In this document: one piece after another, positions 50,100 to 59,677 of the stretch
Position numbering within the stretch: position 1 is the stretch's first letter
Layout: each line of letters opens with the position of its first letter
Source: an uncultured Eubacteriales bacterium
Lineage (GTDB): Bacteria > Bacillota > Clostridia > Oscillospirales > UBA644
DNA length: 64,000 bases
Reading direction: 5' to 3'
Assembly (NCBI GenBank): GCA_900547165.1
Contig: URFZ01000013.1
Span: 1 to 64,000 of the forward strand
The notes under the pieces: generated by a model
What the model was told of the DNA's origin: nothing
The model's input: the letters and a program-made list of their open reading frames with translations, nothing else
Databases searched by the model: none
Position numbers and translations under genes: made by a program

Positions 50100-51416
50100 T
50101 CAGTCTTCCCCGCTTTGGGAATATTTCAGTTCGTCGGGGATGACCGCGTCCGAATAAACCTTTGCGCCCGCCTGAGCCGAACCGCTTGCGGACGGAGCGA
50201 CAACGGGAACAACGGTCTGCGGCAGTCCCTCGGGGCGGAAACCGTTATATCCGCCGTTGATTATCGTTTTCGGAAAACTTTTATAGCAGAAGTTGAGGTC
50301 AACGCCGGTCGTAATTCCCGGAACGGAACCTTTTGAAGTATATTGCCACATCGCATACTCGTCCTTGCCGAGGAAACGCGATATTGCGCCGTCGTAAATT
50401 CCGCCGTCGTCGGGACCGTATGCCGCGACCCAAAAATCGTAATCGCGCAAAGCGGCTTTGTCGAGGTTGTAAAAGAACACGCTGGCACTTGCGTAGCACG
50501 CGGAATACCAACCCGCTGAACGGAGCATTTCGCAATACGTCCGAACCACTTCCGTACCGAGCGCTTTGCCGAGCACGAACTCTTCATAGTCAAAATAAAC
50601 GGGGTATGTCAGCATACCGCCGAGGTCTTTCAAAGCGTCTATCGTCGCATTCGCTTCCGCGGCGGCTTCTTCGGTATTTTCCGCATAAGAATAAACGTAA
50701 ACACCGACATCAAGTCCCGCTTCACAGGCGGCTTTGACGTTTTCGTCAAAGCGCGAATCTTTCTGCGACGGGTATTTTGCAAAGTTTCCTATGCCGAGTC
50801 TTATGAGAACAGCGGTTATGCCGGAATCGCGCACCGCGTTGAAATCAACTTTTCCCTGATGGCTGGAAACGTCGATAACAAGCAACGGAGCCTCGTCCGA
50901 AACGGCGGGAGAAACGCGCAGACGCACGGTATGCGTTTTTTTGCCGTTTGATGCGGAAATTTCGCAGGAACCGAGGGCTTTTGCAACTATTTTTCCGTTT
51001 TCTACCGCGGCGACCGAGGTATCCGTCGAGCGCCAAGCGGACGCGGAAAAATCCCCGAAAGATTTCAAATCACAGGTTTCGCCGACCATCAGACACATAT
51101 ATTCGACCTCCGAAGTCTCTTCGTCGGGCGGTTCAACCTCAACAAGCCGTTCGGTGCCGTCTATGGCATATTTCAACGCAAGCCGAGCATCGTTTTCGGT
51201 TATTTTGCCGTCGCCGTCTATGTCCGCAACCGCCTTTATATATGCTGGCAACTCCTCGCCTGAACGCGCGTATTCAAGAATTTTACGGGCATCGGAACTG
51301 CTCACGACCCAATCGCCGTCAATGTCTCCGACAAGTGCTTTTTCTGCAAACGCGGGCAGACAAAGCCCGAATGTCAAAACAAGCACAACGCAAAATCCGA
51401 CAAGCCTTTTCAGCAT
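50100..51416 (-). CDS. Secreted GH25 lysozyme with type I dockerin
   Basis: 438 residues. A signal peptide (about 3-24, ending AFA) is followed by a type I dockerin (about 30-95: GDIDGDWVVSSSDARKILEY and VADIDGDGKITENDARLALK). A short Ig-like BIG2 region (about 105-165, AWRSTDTSVAAVENGKIVAK) and a GH25 muramidase domain (about 175-390) come next, with DVSSHQGKVDF, YVYSYAENTEEAAAEA and catalytic-site YFDYEE. GH25 enzymes cleave the MurNAc-GlcNAc bond. A Ser/Ala-rich tail follows. The first dockerin loop is degenerate. ATG 51416 has GGGAGG upstream, 4 nt after the GHL10 gene. Confidence 0.9.
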   Translation of the reverse strand: MLKRLVGFCVVLVLTFGLCLPAFAEKALVGDIDGDWVVSSSDARKILEYARSGEELPAYIKAVADIDGDGKITENDARLALKYAIDGTERLVEVEPPDEETSEVEYMCLMVGETCDLKSFGDFSASAWRSTDTSVAAVENGKIVAKALGSCEISASNGKKTHTVRLRVSPAVSDEAPLLVIDVSSHQGKVDFNAVRDSGITAVLIRLGIGNFAKYPSQKDSRFDENVKAACEAGLDVGVYVYSYAENTEEAAAEANATIDALKDLGGMLTYPVYFDYEEFVLGKALGTEVVRTYCEMLRSAGWYSACYASASVFFYNLDKAALRDYDFWVAAYGPDDGGIYDGAISRFLGKDEYAMWQYTSKGSVPGITTGVDLNFCYKSFPKTIINGGYNGFRPEGLPQTVVPVVAPSASGSAQAGAKVYSDAVIPDELKYSQSGED

Positions 51417-51420
51417 TTCT

Positions 51421-52728
51421 TCAACCTCCCGCAAAATCTTCGTATGCAACTTTTACGGACGCCTGAACATCCGCATAATTCTTTCTCAAACTGCGAAACG
51501 AGAAAAACACAACGCCTTTGCAGTTTTCTTTCCCGTTCGCATAAGCGACCTGCGACGCTATTTCGTCGGGCGATGAATACGCTCCGCTCTCCGCGCCGCG
51601 ATACGCGCCTATACCTATATATAATGTGACCCCGTATTCGCCGCAGACATCGTTCCACCAATCGGCAAGAACGCAGAACGGCGCCGAGGAATGACTTATC
51701 TGCCAATACAGTTGCGGACAGACATAATCTATTCTTCCGTTTTCTATCCATTCGTAGACATCGGCATAAACGTCCGAATATGCGGAAACGGTATAGCCTA
51801 TCCCCGCTGTACCGTTCGGGGTCTTTTCACTTTTCCGCGCCCAGACGCCGCACGGACTGACGCCGAACACGACCCTGCCCGCACATACGCCGTGAACCTG
51901 TTCGATAAGCGCATTCACGTTCGCACGCCGCCAATCGTCGCGCGGCATACCGTTGCCGTAAAGGTCGTAAGCCTCGTCGTCGTCAAACGATGCCGCGTCT
52001 GCATACGGATAAAAATAATCGTCAAAATGTATGCCGTCGATATCGTAATTCGCGATAAGTTCTTCGACCCCGTCGCAGATAAGTTTTCGGACTTCGGGCA
52101 ATGCGGGATTGAAAAAACACGCATATTTGCGAGCGCCGTTTTCCGTCCATGAATGGCGAACGACCCATTCGGGGTGAAGCACCGCGGGGTTTTCCGCCGC
52201 CAAAGTGTCCTCGTTATATCCCGAAGACGAAGCACAGGTCACGCGGTACGGGTTTATCCATGCGTGAACATCAATGTTTTTCGCGTGCGCCGCCGCGATA
52301 AAATAATCCAGAACGTCAAGCGGCAATTCCCCGCTCTGTTTGCCGCAGATATATGCGCTTGACGGAAAAATCCTTGACGGATATATCGCGTCCGCGCACG
52401 GTCTTACCTGCAAAAACAGGGCGTTCAATCCGTAAGTTTCGGCGTCCGAAATTATAGAGTCTATCTCTTTTTTGAGTTCATCCGCGCCAAGCGTCGGAGA
52501 TGACGGAAAGTCGATATTCGCCACCGTCGATACCCACGCGCCGCTTACGCCCTTCTGAACGACTTCTTTTTCGGGAGTCCCCTCACCGCCCGTATGCGTC
52601 GGACTTTCTGTCCGTTCGGTCACGGACACGGCGTTTTCGGCAGGTCTGCCGAAAGGCAGTTTTGAGCAGGAGCAAAGAGAAAATGCAAGCGTCGCCGCAG
52701 TCAGCAAGAAAACAAGGAAGCGTTTCAT
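51421..52728 (-). CDS. GHL10/DUF187 glycoside hydrolase-like lipoprotein
   Basis: 435 residues with lipobox SLCSC (lipidated Cys at about 19), then a polar linker. The TIM-barrel GHL10 domain (about 65-420) starts GVSGAWVSTVANIDFPSSP and has FLQVRPCADAIYPSRIFPSS, HAWINPYRVT, DGIHFDDYFYPYAD and YVCPQLYWQISHSSAPF. Relatives (for example B. subtilis YngK) are cell-surface proteins thought to act on glycans; activity is not proven. It shares an operon with the GH25 lysozyme, suggesting cell-wall turnover or attack on other cells. Confidence 0.92.
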   Translation of the reverse strand: MKRFLVFLLTAATLAFSLCSCSKLPFGRPAENAVSVTERTESPTHTGGEGTPEKEVVQKGVSGAWVSTVANIDFPSSPTLGADELKKEIDSIISDAETYGLNALFLQVRPCADAIYPSRIFPSSAYICGKQSGELPLDVLDYFIAAAHAKNIDVHAWINPYRVTCASSSGYNEDTLAAENPAVLHPEWVVRHSWTENGARKYACFFNPALPEVRKLICDGVEELIANYDIDGIHFDDYFYPYADAASFDDDEAYDLYGNGMPRDDWRRANVNALIEQVHGVCAGRVVFGVSPCGVWARKSEKTPNGTAGIGYTVSAYSDVYADVYEWIENGRIDYVCPQLYWQISHSSAPFCVLADWWNDVCGEYGVTLYIGIGAYRGAESGAYSSPDEIASQVAYANGKENCKGVVFFSFRSLRKNYADVQASVKVAYEDFAGG

Positions 52729-52853
52729 AATATATCCCTTTCACGGACTGAATATGTTCAGCCCAGACAGACAAGCGGAAGCCCGCCGTCTGTTTCGGTT
52801 ATTCTGAAAGTTTTATCTTCCTTTGTTTTCCTTATTTCTCTGTTTTTTGCAAA

Positions 52854-52898
52854 GAGCGACCGACAAACGCCGGTCGCTCCCGCAGTCTCGGTTGCGGG
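52854..52898 (-). terminator. Terminator of the metK-ispE-alaS-hit operon
   Basis: Two adjoining GC-rich hairpins: CCCGCA/TGCGGG (52879-52898) and GAGCGACCG/CGGTCGCTC (52854-52879). TTTGC follows on the minus strand. Confidence 0.65.
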
Positions 52899-52948
52899 AA
52901 GCCACCCGTCACCTTTTTATCCCTTTTTCAGGACTTTTTCAAGCCTGT

Positions 52949-53293
52949 TTATACAAGTTTTTCGCCCATATCCACACCCGCAAGCAAATGGAAGTGGATA
53001 TGCTGCACGGTCTGCCCCGCGTCTCTGCCGCAGTTGTTGATAATGCGGTAGCCGCTTTCAAGACCGAGCTTTTCGGCTGTTGCCTTTATCGCAAGCATTA
53101 TCTTGCCCACGATATAAGCGTTTTCCTCGGTTATATCGTTCATCGAGGACATCAGATGTTTTTTCGGAACGAAAACGATATGAACGGGTGCCTGCGGATT
53201 TATGTCGCGGAACGCCAAAACGTCATCGTCTTCGTATACCTTTGTCGAGGGAATCTCTCCCGCGGCAATCTTGCAGAAAATGCAATCGCTCAT
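52949..53293 (-). CDS. HIT-family (HinT-like) nucleotide hydrolase
   Basis: HinT-type proteins hydrolyse purine nucleoside phosphoramidates and aminoacyl-adenylates. The 114-residue protein has CIFCKIAAGEIPSTKVYEDD at the start (the C-x-x-C zinc variant) and the histidine triad QHIHFHLL (about 98-105). ATG 53293 has AAGGTGA upstream. It lies 10 nt after alaS; removal of stray alanyl-adenylate is a plausible reason for the pairing, as an inference. Confidence 0.93.
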   Translation of the reverse strand: MSDCIFCKIAAGEIPSTKVYEDDDVLAFRDINPQAPVHIVFVPKKHLMSSMNDITEENAYIVGKIMLAIKATAEKLGLESGYRIINNCGRDAGQTVQHIHFHLLAGVDMGEKLV

Positions 53294-53303
53294 TTTTTTC
53301 ACC

Positions 53304-55925
53304 TTACGCTTTCAGAGTTTCCTTTACAGCCGCAAGAGCCTCGCCCAATTTCGAAGCGTCTCTGCCGCCTGCCGTTGCGCTGTCGGGTCTTCCGCCACCG
53401 CCGCCGCCGCAAATCTTTGCCGCGACTTTTACAAGGTCTCCCGCGCGGACACCCGCCGCGACCGCGTCTTTGCCGACGCCCGCTGCTATGGCAACCTTGC
53501 CGTCGGAAACGCCGGCAAGAAGCGCAACGCCGTTCGCGTATTTATCGCGGAGCGCGTCGCACATTGCACGCAGCGCGTCCGTCGAAGCGTCGATACGGGC
53601 AACCATAACGAGGTTGCCGTTTATCTCTTCCGCGGATTTGACAACGCCTTCGAGTTTGGCGAATGAAAGTTTGTTGTTCAGAGCCTCGACCTCTTTTGCA
53701 AGAGCCTTGTTCTGCGCAACCACGCTTTCCGCTTTGTGCACAAGTTCGCTTTCGGATGCTTTCAGCACGGAAGCAACGCCCGAAACGGTCTGTTGTTTTT
53801 CATTCAGATATTCAAGCACGTTCAGACCCGTTACGGCTTCGATTCTTCTGACGCCCGCCGCAACGCCGGTTTCGGAAACTATCTTGAAAAGACCTATTTC
53901 CGCTGTGTTCTTCGCGTGCGTACCGCCGCAGAACTCCGTTGAGATGTCGCCCATGCGAACAACGCGGACTATCTCACCGTACTTTTCGCCGAACAGCGCA
54001 AGCGCGCCGAGTTTTTTCGCTTCCGCAATGGGAAGTTCGAGCGTATCTATTTCGGTAAGGGAAAGTATATATTCGTTGACAAGTCTTTCAACCGTCGCAA
54101 GTTCTTCTTCGGTCATCGCTTCAAAGTGCGTGAAGTCGAAACGTGCGCGTTTTGCGTCAACGTAAGAACCCGCCTGTGTAACATGGTCGCCGAGAACGTC
54201 GCGCAGCGCCGCTTGCAGCAAATGCACCGCCGAGTGGTTTCTCATCGTGGCAAGTCGTTCGCTCTTGTTTACGCAAGCCTTGACCTCGTCGCCGACCGTC
54301 AGAGAACCGAACGCAACGGAACATTCGTGCAGATAGATTCCGTTTGCCTTTTTGGTGTCGCGCACGAGAAGAGAAGTCTCTCCCGCAGTCAGCACGCCTT
54401 TGTCTCCGACCTGTCCGCCGCTTTCCGCATAGAACGGGGTTCTGTCAAGCACAACGGTAACGTCGTCGCCCTGTTCGGCAACGCCTACCGCCTCGTCGTC
54501 TTTGAGTATCGCAAGCACTTTTGCGGTATCCACAAGTTTTGTATATCCGCTGAACTCGGTCTTTTCTATCGCGGCAAGCGCTTCATTGTCTTTCCATGCG
54601 GAAGCCGCAAAGCCTTTCGCCGCACTTCTTGCGGTCTTTTTCTGCTCCGCCATAAGTTCAAGGAAGCGTTTTTCGTCGGTTTCAAGTCCGTTTTCGGCAG
54701 CGATTTCTCTTGTCAGGTCTATCGGGAAGCCGAACGTATCGTAAAGTCTGAAAGTCTCTTCGCCGTCAAGAATCTTTCCCGCAACGTCCTTAACTCTCTT
54801 GATTATATCGCCGAGAATGGCAAGACCCTGGTCTATCGTCTTTTCGAAACGGTCTTCTTCCTGCTCGATGACTTTCTTTATATACGCCGCTTTTTCACGC
54901 AGTTCGGGATAAGCGGATTCGCTTTCGTGAATAACGACCTCGGCAAGTTCCGCCAGGAAATGCGGTTCTTTTATGCCGAGAAGTCTGCCGTGACGCGCCG
55001 CTCTTCTCAGAAGGCGGCGAAGAACGTAACCTCTGCCCTCGTTTGACGGAAGAACGCCGTCGCAGACCATGAAAGTGGTGCTTCTGATATGGTCCGTTAT
55101 AACGCGCAGCGAAACGTCCGCAAGGTGATTTTCACCGTATTTGACGGCGGACATCTCCGAAATTTTTGCCGTGATGTTCTTTATCGTGTCAACATCGAAA
55201 AGGCTGTCAACGTCCTGCATGATGCAGGCAAGTCTTTCAAGACCCATGCCGGTGTCGATGTTCTTCTTTTCAAGCGGGGTATAGTTGTTGTGTCCGTCAT
55301 TGTTGAACTGTGAGAAAACGACGTTCCAGAACTCAACGTATCTGTCGCAGTCACAGCCGACATGGCAGTCGGGTCTGCCGCAGCCTTTGTCCGCGCCTCT
55401 GTCGAAATAAATTTCCGAGCAGGGACCGCAGGGTCCCGAACCGTGTTCCCAGAAGTTGTCTTCCTTGCCCATGCGCGAAACGTGGGACGGGTCAACGCCT
55501 ATTTCTTTTGTCCATATATCATACGCTTCGTCGTCTTCGAGATATACCGTCACATAAAGTTTGTCAACGGGCATCTCCATAACTTTTGTGCAGAACTCCC
55601 ACGCCCAGGTGATAGCCTCGCGCTTGAAGTAATCGCCGAACGAGAAGTTGCCGAGCATCTCAAAGAACGTGCCGTGACGTGCGTCTTTTCCCACGCAGTC
55701 GATGTCGGGCGTTCTTATGCACTTCTGGCAAGTTGTTACCCTGTTTCTCGGCGGCGTTTCCTGACCGGTGAAGTACGGCTTCATCGGGGTCATGCCCGCG
55801 TTTATGAGAAGTATGCTCTTATCGTTCTGCGGAATGAGCGGAAAGCTCGGCAAACGCAAATGCCCCTTGCTTTCGAAGAACGAGAGATATTTTTCTCTTA
55901 TTTCATTCAAACCCATGTAATGCAT
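53304..55925 (-). CDS. alaS: Alanyl-tRNA synthetase
   Basis: The 873-residue enzyme charges tRNA-Ala and edits Gly/Ser. The aminoacylation core has FFEMLGNFSFGDYFKREAIT and EIYFDRG, and the tRNA-recognition region is at about 250-450. The editing domain shows the zinc site MRNHSAVHLLQAALRDVLGD and FCGGTHAKNT. The C-Ala/DHHA1 domain ends with KICGGGGGGRPDSATAGG. ATG 55925 has CGGAG about 11 nt upstream; an in-frame ATG at 55916 (MGLNEI) is also possible. There is no T-box in the 143-nt leader; it is co-transcribed with ispE and metK. Confidence 0.98.
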   Translation of the reverse strand: MHYMGLNEIREKYLSFFESKGHLRLPSFPLIPQNDKSILLINAGMTPMKPYFTGQETPPRNRVTTCQKCIRTPDIDCVGKDARHGTFFEMLGNFSFGDYFKREAITWAWEFCTKVMEMPVDKLYVTVYLEDDEAYDIWTKEIGVDPSHVSRMGKEDNFWEHGSGPCGPCSEIYFDRGADKGCGRPDCHVGCDCDRYVEFWNVVFSQFNNDGHNNYTPLEKKNIDTGMGLERLACIMQDVDSLFDVDTIKNITAKISEMSAVKYGENHLADVSLRVITDHIRSTTFMVCDGVLPSNEGRGYVLRRLLRRAARHGRLLGIKEPHFLAELAEVVIHESESAYPELREKAAYIKKVIEQEEDRFEKTIDQGLAILGDIIKRVKDVAGKILDGEETFRLYDTFGFPIDLTREIAAENGLETDEKRFLELMAEQKKTARSAAKGFAASAWKDNEALAAIEKTEFSGYTKLVDTAKVLAILKDDEAVGVAEQGDDVTVVLDRTPFYAESGGQVGDKGVLTAGETSLLVRDTKKANGIYLHECSVAFGSLTVGDEVKACVNKSERLATMRNHSAVHLLQAALRDVLGDHVTQAGSYVDAKRARFDFTHFEAMTEEELATVERLVNEYILSLTEIDTLELPIAEAKKLGALALFGEKYGEIVRVVRMGDISTEFCGGTHAKNTAEIGLFKIVSETGVAAGVRRIEAVTGLNVLEYLNEKQQTVSGVASVLKASESELVHKAESVVAQNKALAKEVEALNNKLSFAKLEGVVKSAEEINGNLVMVARIDASTDALRAMCDALRDKYANGVALLAGVSDGKVAIAAGVGKDAVAAGVRAGDLVKVAAKICGGGGGGRPDSATAGGRDASKLGEALAAVKETLKA

Positions 55926-56068
55926 TGTTAAAAAACTCCGTTCCGCCGCATATCGCGGCATTTTAAGCGACGAAAAATATTTTCCCGCTTATCATAAACA
56001 ACAAACAGAAATCCTCTCCGCAGTCGGTTCAAAACAGTCCTGCGGAAAACGGGGATTCTTATTCGCTT

Positions 56069-56938
56069 TTATTTTGCTTCCTTTTCTCTGTCCACGCAGA
56101 TGCACGCGGAGATGAAAGGAAATTCTTTTTTGTATTTTTGAAGTATCTCAAACGCCTGCGAATACGTTTCGTAAACGGCGTAAACCGCAGAGCCGCTGCC
56201 CGTCATGTTTACCATGGTGGACGTTGCGGAAAGTTTTGTCAGAACATCCTCTATTTCAGGCACAAGCGCGGTCGCCGCGGGAAGCAGAGAATTTGAAAGG
56301 AAATCATAAGGATTGAGCTCGAACGACATCGCGTGCAGTATCTTGCCTGTTCCGTCCGAACGCTGCGGGTCTATTTCGTCAAACTTCGCGTACACCTCAT
56401 CGGTCGCTGCGCCCTTTGCGGGAGCGGCCACGATAAAATACGGTCTGAAATCGCACTTGACCGGCGTAAGTTTTTCGCCGATACCGTCCGCACGCTGCAT
56501 TCCGCCCCTGATAAAGAACGGAACGTCCGCGCCGACCTCTGCGGCCACTTTTTCAAGAACTTCCGCAGGCGCGTCCAGCTTCAATATCTTGTTAAGAGCA
56601 TTGATGACAGCCGCCGCATCCGAAGAGCCTCCCCCAAGACCCGAACGGAGCGGAATACCCTTTTTGATATTTATTTTTACAAGTCTGTCCTTGATTCCGA
56701 AATACGAGAAAAACGCGAACACCGCTTTGTAACAGGTATTTCTTTCGTCGCACGGAACTTCCGGATCGGAACACTTGATGCTGACTTCGTTTCCGTTCTT
56801 TGCGTTTTTGACAAGAATGGAAAGGTCGTCGCAAACGGAGATCTCCTGCATAAGAGACGAAATTTCGTGATAACCGTCTCCCCGTTTGTTTTTCACGTCA
56901 AGCGTCAGATTGAATTTTGCATAGGCTTTAATATTCAT
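56069..56938 (-). CDS. ispE: 4-diphosphocytidyl-2-C-methyl-D-erythritol kinase
   Basis: IspE phosphorylates CDP-ME in the MEP isoprenoid pathway. The 289-residue GHMP kinase has AYAKFNLTLDV at the start, the ATP loop PLRSGLGGGSSDAAAVINAL (about 96-115) and the C-terminal MTGSGSAVYAVY. ATG 56938 is preferred on homology; GGGTGGG lies just upstream. It sits 47 nt after metK and before alaS. Confidence 0.95.
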   Translation of the reverse strand: MNIKAYAKFNLTLDVKNKRGDGYHEISSLMQEISVCDDLSILVKNAKNGNEVSIKCSDPEVPCDERNTCYKAVFAFFSYFGIKDRLVKINIKKGIPLRSGLGGGSSDAAAVINALNKILKLDAPAEVLEKVAAEVGADVPFFIRGGMQRADGIGEKLTPVKCDFRPYFIVAAPAKGAATDEVYAKFDEIDPQRSDGTGKILHAMSFELNPYDFLSNSLLPAATALVPEIEDVLTKLSATSTMVNMTGSGSAVYAVYETYSQAFEILQKYKKEFPFISACICVDREKEAK

Positions 56939-56985
56939 TATACCCACCCACTTTTCTGTTGCGCCGAACAGCAGTCGGCGACGGT

Positions 56986-58134
56986 TTATAACTTTTTGAG
57001 AGCGGCAAGTATTGCTTCTTTCTTATCCGTCTTTTCCCAAGAAACGCCGAGGTCTTCTCTGCCGAGATGACCGTAAGCCGCAAGTTTTTCATATCCCGGT
57101 TTTCTGAGATCGAGAGCTTCGATTATGGCTTTGGGGCGCATATCGAAAACTTCGCAAACCGCATCCGCTATCTGCTCGTCGGTATAACCGAGTCGAGAGC
57201 CCTCGGTCTGAACGCAGACGGAAACGGGCTGCGCAACGCCTATCGCATAGGCTATCTGAATCTGGCATTTGTCGGCAATTCCCGCCGCAACGATGTTTTT
57301 GGCGATGTAACGTGCCATATAAGCCGCGCTTCTGTCAACCTTGGTCGGGTCTTTGCCGCTGAACGCGCCGCCGCCGTGGCAGGCATAGCCGCCGTAAGTG
57401 TCAACGATTATCTTTCTGCCCGTCAGACCGCTGTCGCCGTGAGGTCCGCCCACGATGAACTGTCCCGTCGGGTTGATGTAAAGTTTTGTGTTTTCGTCGC
57501 GCAGTTCCGCGGGAATAACGGCGTCAATAACTTTTTCGGTCACGTCGCGGGCTATCGTCTTCTGCGAAACGGACGGGTCGTGCTGCGCCGAAACGACAAC
57601 CGCGTCTATGCGAACAGGTTTGCCGTTGTCGTATTCAACCGTGACCTGCGTCTTTCCGTCGGGACGAAGATACGGCAATGTGCCGTTCTTCCTTACCTCG
57701 GCAAGTTTTTTCGCAAGTTCATGCGCGTAATAAATAGGCATGGGCATAAGCGTCGGCGTTTCGTTGCAGGCATAGCCGAATACCATGCCCTGGTCTCCCG
57801 CACCGTCGCGGTCAACGCCCATAGCTATGTCGGGCGACTGTTCATCTATTGTGGACATAACGGCACAGGCGTCGCAGTCAATGCCGTAATCCGAATCGGT
57901 ATAACCGATGTCGCGCAGAACGCGGCGGGCTATACGCGAAATGTCGATATAATCCGCATGGGTCGTTATCTCGCCCATAACAAGAACCATACCCGTCGTC
58001 GTACACGTTTCGCAGGCAACGCGGGCGTTCGGGTCGTGTGAAAGTATCTCGTCAAGCACGGCGTCCGATATACGGTCGCATATCTTGTCGGGATGTCCCT
58101 CGGTCACAGACTCCGATGTAAAAAATCTCTTCAT
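56986..58134 (-). CDS. metK: S-adenosylmethionine synthetase
   Basis: Makes SAM from methionine and ATP. The 382-residue protein is of standard length, with GHPDKICDRISDAVLDEIL (about 15-33), GAGDQGMVFGYACNETP (about 117-133) and the phosphate loop GGGAFSGKDPTKVDRSAAYM (about 254-273). ATG 58134 leads the metK-ispE-alaS-hit operon. No SAM (S-box) riboswitch was found between the promoter and the ATG; the leader is only about 65-70 nt and holds a small ACGTTC/GAACGT hairpin. Confidence 0.98.
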   Translation of the reverse strand: MKRFFTSESVTEGHPDKICDRISDAVLDEILSHDPNARVACETCTTTGMVLVMGEITTHADYIDISRIARRVLRDIGYTDSDYGIDCDACAVMSTIDEQSPDIAMGVDRDGAGDQGMVFGYACNETPTLMPMPIYYAHELAKKLAEVRKNGTLPYLRPDGKTQVTVEYDNGKPVRIDAVVVSAQHDPSVSQKTIARDVTEKVIDAVIPAELRDENTKLYINPTGQFIVGGPHGDSGLTGRKIIVDTYGGYACHGGGAFSGKDPTKVDRSAAYMARYIAKNIVAAGIADKCQIQIAYAIGVAQPVSVCVQTEGSRLGYTDEQIADAVCEVFDMRPKAIIEALDLRKPGYEKLAAYGHLGREDLGVSWEKTDKKEAILAALKKL

Positions 58135-58207
58135 AATTTCTGACCTCTGTTTTTCGGGCAGCAGATACGTTCAAAAGAACGTAAATATACCCATTTTCAT
58201 ATATAAT

Positions 58208-58236
58208 ATAATACCATAAAAAACTGCTTATGTAAA
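58208..58236 (-). promoter_or_regulatory. metK operon promoter
   Basis: Minus strand: TTTACA (58236-58231), 17-bp spacer, TATTAT (58213-58208). Confidence 0.75.
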
Positions 58237-58340
58237 CAGCAATTTGAGAACTATTTTCGTGATTTTTCGTAATTTTTTGAAAAGGAAAACGCATATAAAT
58301 ATTCAGACCGAATATAAAAACATCGTCAACCGACATTTCA

Positions 58341-58361
58341 TAGGCTGAATCAGTTCAGCCT
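58341..58361. other. Palindrome upstream of the M14 peptidase gene
   Basis: AGGCTGAA/TTCAGCCT separated by about 4 nt, then a partial third AGGCT at 58374. It is an operator candidate for the peptidase gene; no regulator is known. Confidence 0.4.
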
Positions 58362-58396
58362 AAAACAATATACAGGCTAAAACGGAGGAATCGTTC

Positions 58397-59677
58397 ATGG
58401 AACTTCAAACTCTTTATCTCGGCAGCACGGGGCCCCTCGTCGGGTTTCTGCAATTTGTTCTGAAACGGCTCGGATTTTATTCGGGAGAAGTAAATTATGT
58501 CTTTGACGAGGCAACGGAGAGGGCGGTCGCCGCCTTGCAGTCCACGCTCGGGCTTTCAGACGACGGCGTGGTCGGACCTCGCTCGTGGGCGGCGTTCGAG
58601 CCGTATTTCACGGGAAATTATTACTACACGGTCAGAGCGGGAGACACGCTTTCTTCGATAGCGTCAAAAAGCAACACAAATTTGAAAATGCTGCTTGCCG
58701 CAAACGATCTCGCCGACCCAGACAATCTGTTTGTCGGACAAAAAATTCTTATACCTTTTTCGGAGTTTGTCGTTCCCACGACGCTGCGCTTTTCTTCCGA
58801 CGTTATGAACATTCTGCTCGGCTCGCTTGCGGCGCGGTATCCTTTCCTCTCTTTTTCGTCAATAGGCAAAAGCGTGCTCGGCAAAGACCTTGTTTCGCTT
58901 CGGCTCGGACGCGGCGAAAAAGTCGTTTCCTACAACGCTTCGCACCACGCCAATGAATGGATAACCTCGCTTTTGCTCGTCAAGTTCGTTGAAATGTTCT
59001 GTCATGCGCTTGTAACGGAACGCAGGCTCGGCGATTACGACCCGAGAGAAGTTTTTGACAGCGCCTCGATATACATTGTTCCGATGGTCGATCCCGACGG
59101 CGTGGATCTTGTCACGGGGCAGATACCCGCGGGCAGTACACTGTACGAAAATGCCGAAAAACTGAACACTTTCGGGCTGCCGTTTCCCGAGGGATGGAAA
59201 GCGAATATCTTGGGAACGGATCTGAATCTGAACTACCCCGCGGGGTGGGAGCAGGCGCGGCGGATAAAATTCGCGCAGGGGTTCACCTCGCCCGCGCCGA
59301 GAGATTTTGTCGGATACTATCCGCTCTCCGCACCCGAATCCAGAGCCATGGCGCAATTCACAAAAAACATCTCCCCGCGCCTGATACTCGCATACCATTC
59401 GCAGGGAGAGATAATATATTGGAAATTCGCGGATTACGACCCGCCGTGCAGCTTTGAGACAGCGCAGCGTTTTTCCGCCGTCAGCGGATATTCGGTCGAA
59501 ACGACACCCGAAAACTCGGGTTATGCGGGCTACAAAGACTGGTTCATTCAGGAAAACAATCTGCCCGGCTATACGATAGAAGTCGGACGAGGTGCGTCGC
59601 CGCTGCCGCTTGAACAGTTTCCGAAAATATTCTCGGATAATCTCGGAATACTTATGCTTGCGCCCCTGCTTGCGTAG
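58397..59677 (+). CDS. M14 zinc peptidase with PG-binding and LysM domains
   Basis: 426 residues resembling gamma-D-glutamyl-meso-diaminopimelate peptidases that cut wall peptides. An N-terminal peptidoglycan-binding domain (about 5-65, FDEATERAVAALQSTLGLSD) is followed by LysM (about 73-118, YTVRAGDTLSSIASKSNTNL). The M14 catalytic domain (about 125-425) has zinc ligands in NASHHANEW (His, Glu) and LAYHSQGEI (His) and catalytic Glu in YTIEVGRG. There is no signal peptide, as for related spore or mother-cell proteins such as YqgT. ATG 58397 has CGGAGGA upstream. Confidence 0.9.
   Translation: MELQTLYLGSTGPLVGFLQFVLKRLGFYSGEVNYVFDEATERAVAALQSTLGLSDDGVVGPRSWAAFEPYFTGNYYYTVRAGDTLSSIASKSNTNLKMLLAANDLADPDNLFVGQKILIPFSEFVVPTTLRFSSDVMNILLGSLAARYPFLSFSSIGKSVLGKDLVSLRLGRGEKVVSYNASHHANEWITSLLLVKFVEMFCHALVTERRLGDYDPREVFDSASIYIVPMVDPDGVDLVTGQIPAGSTLYENAEKLNTFGLPFPEGWKANILGTDLNLNYPAGWEQARRIKFAQGFTSPAPRDFVGYYPLSAPESRAMAQFTKNISPRLILAYHSQGEIIYWKFADYDPPCSFETAQRFSAVSGYSVETTPENSGYAGYKDWFIQENNLPGYTIEVGRGASPLPLEQFPKIFSDNLGILMLAPLLA

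Noticed and set aside
58135..58207. Possible SAM riboswitch before metK
   Set aside because: The leader after the promoter is about 70 nt and shows no S-box core.
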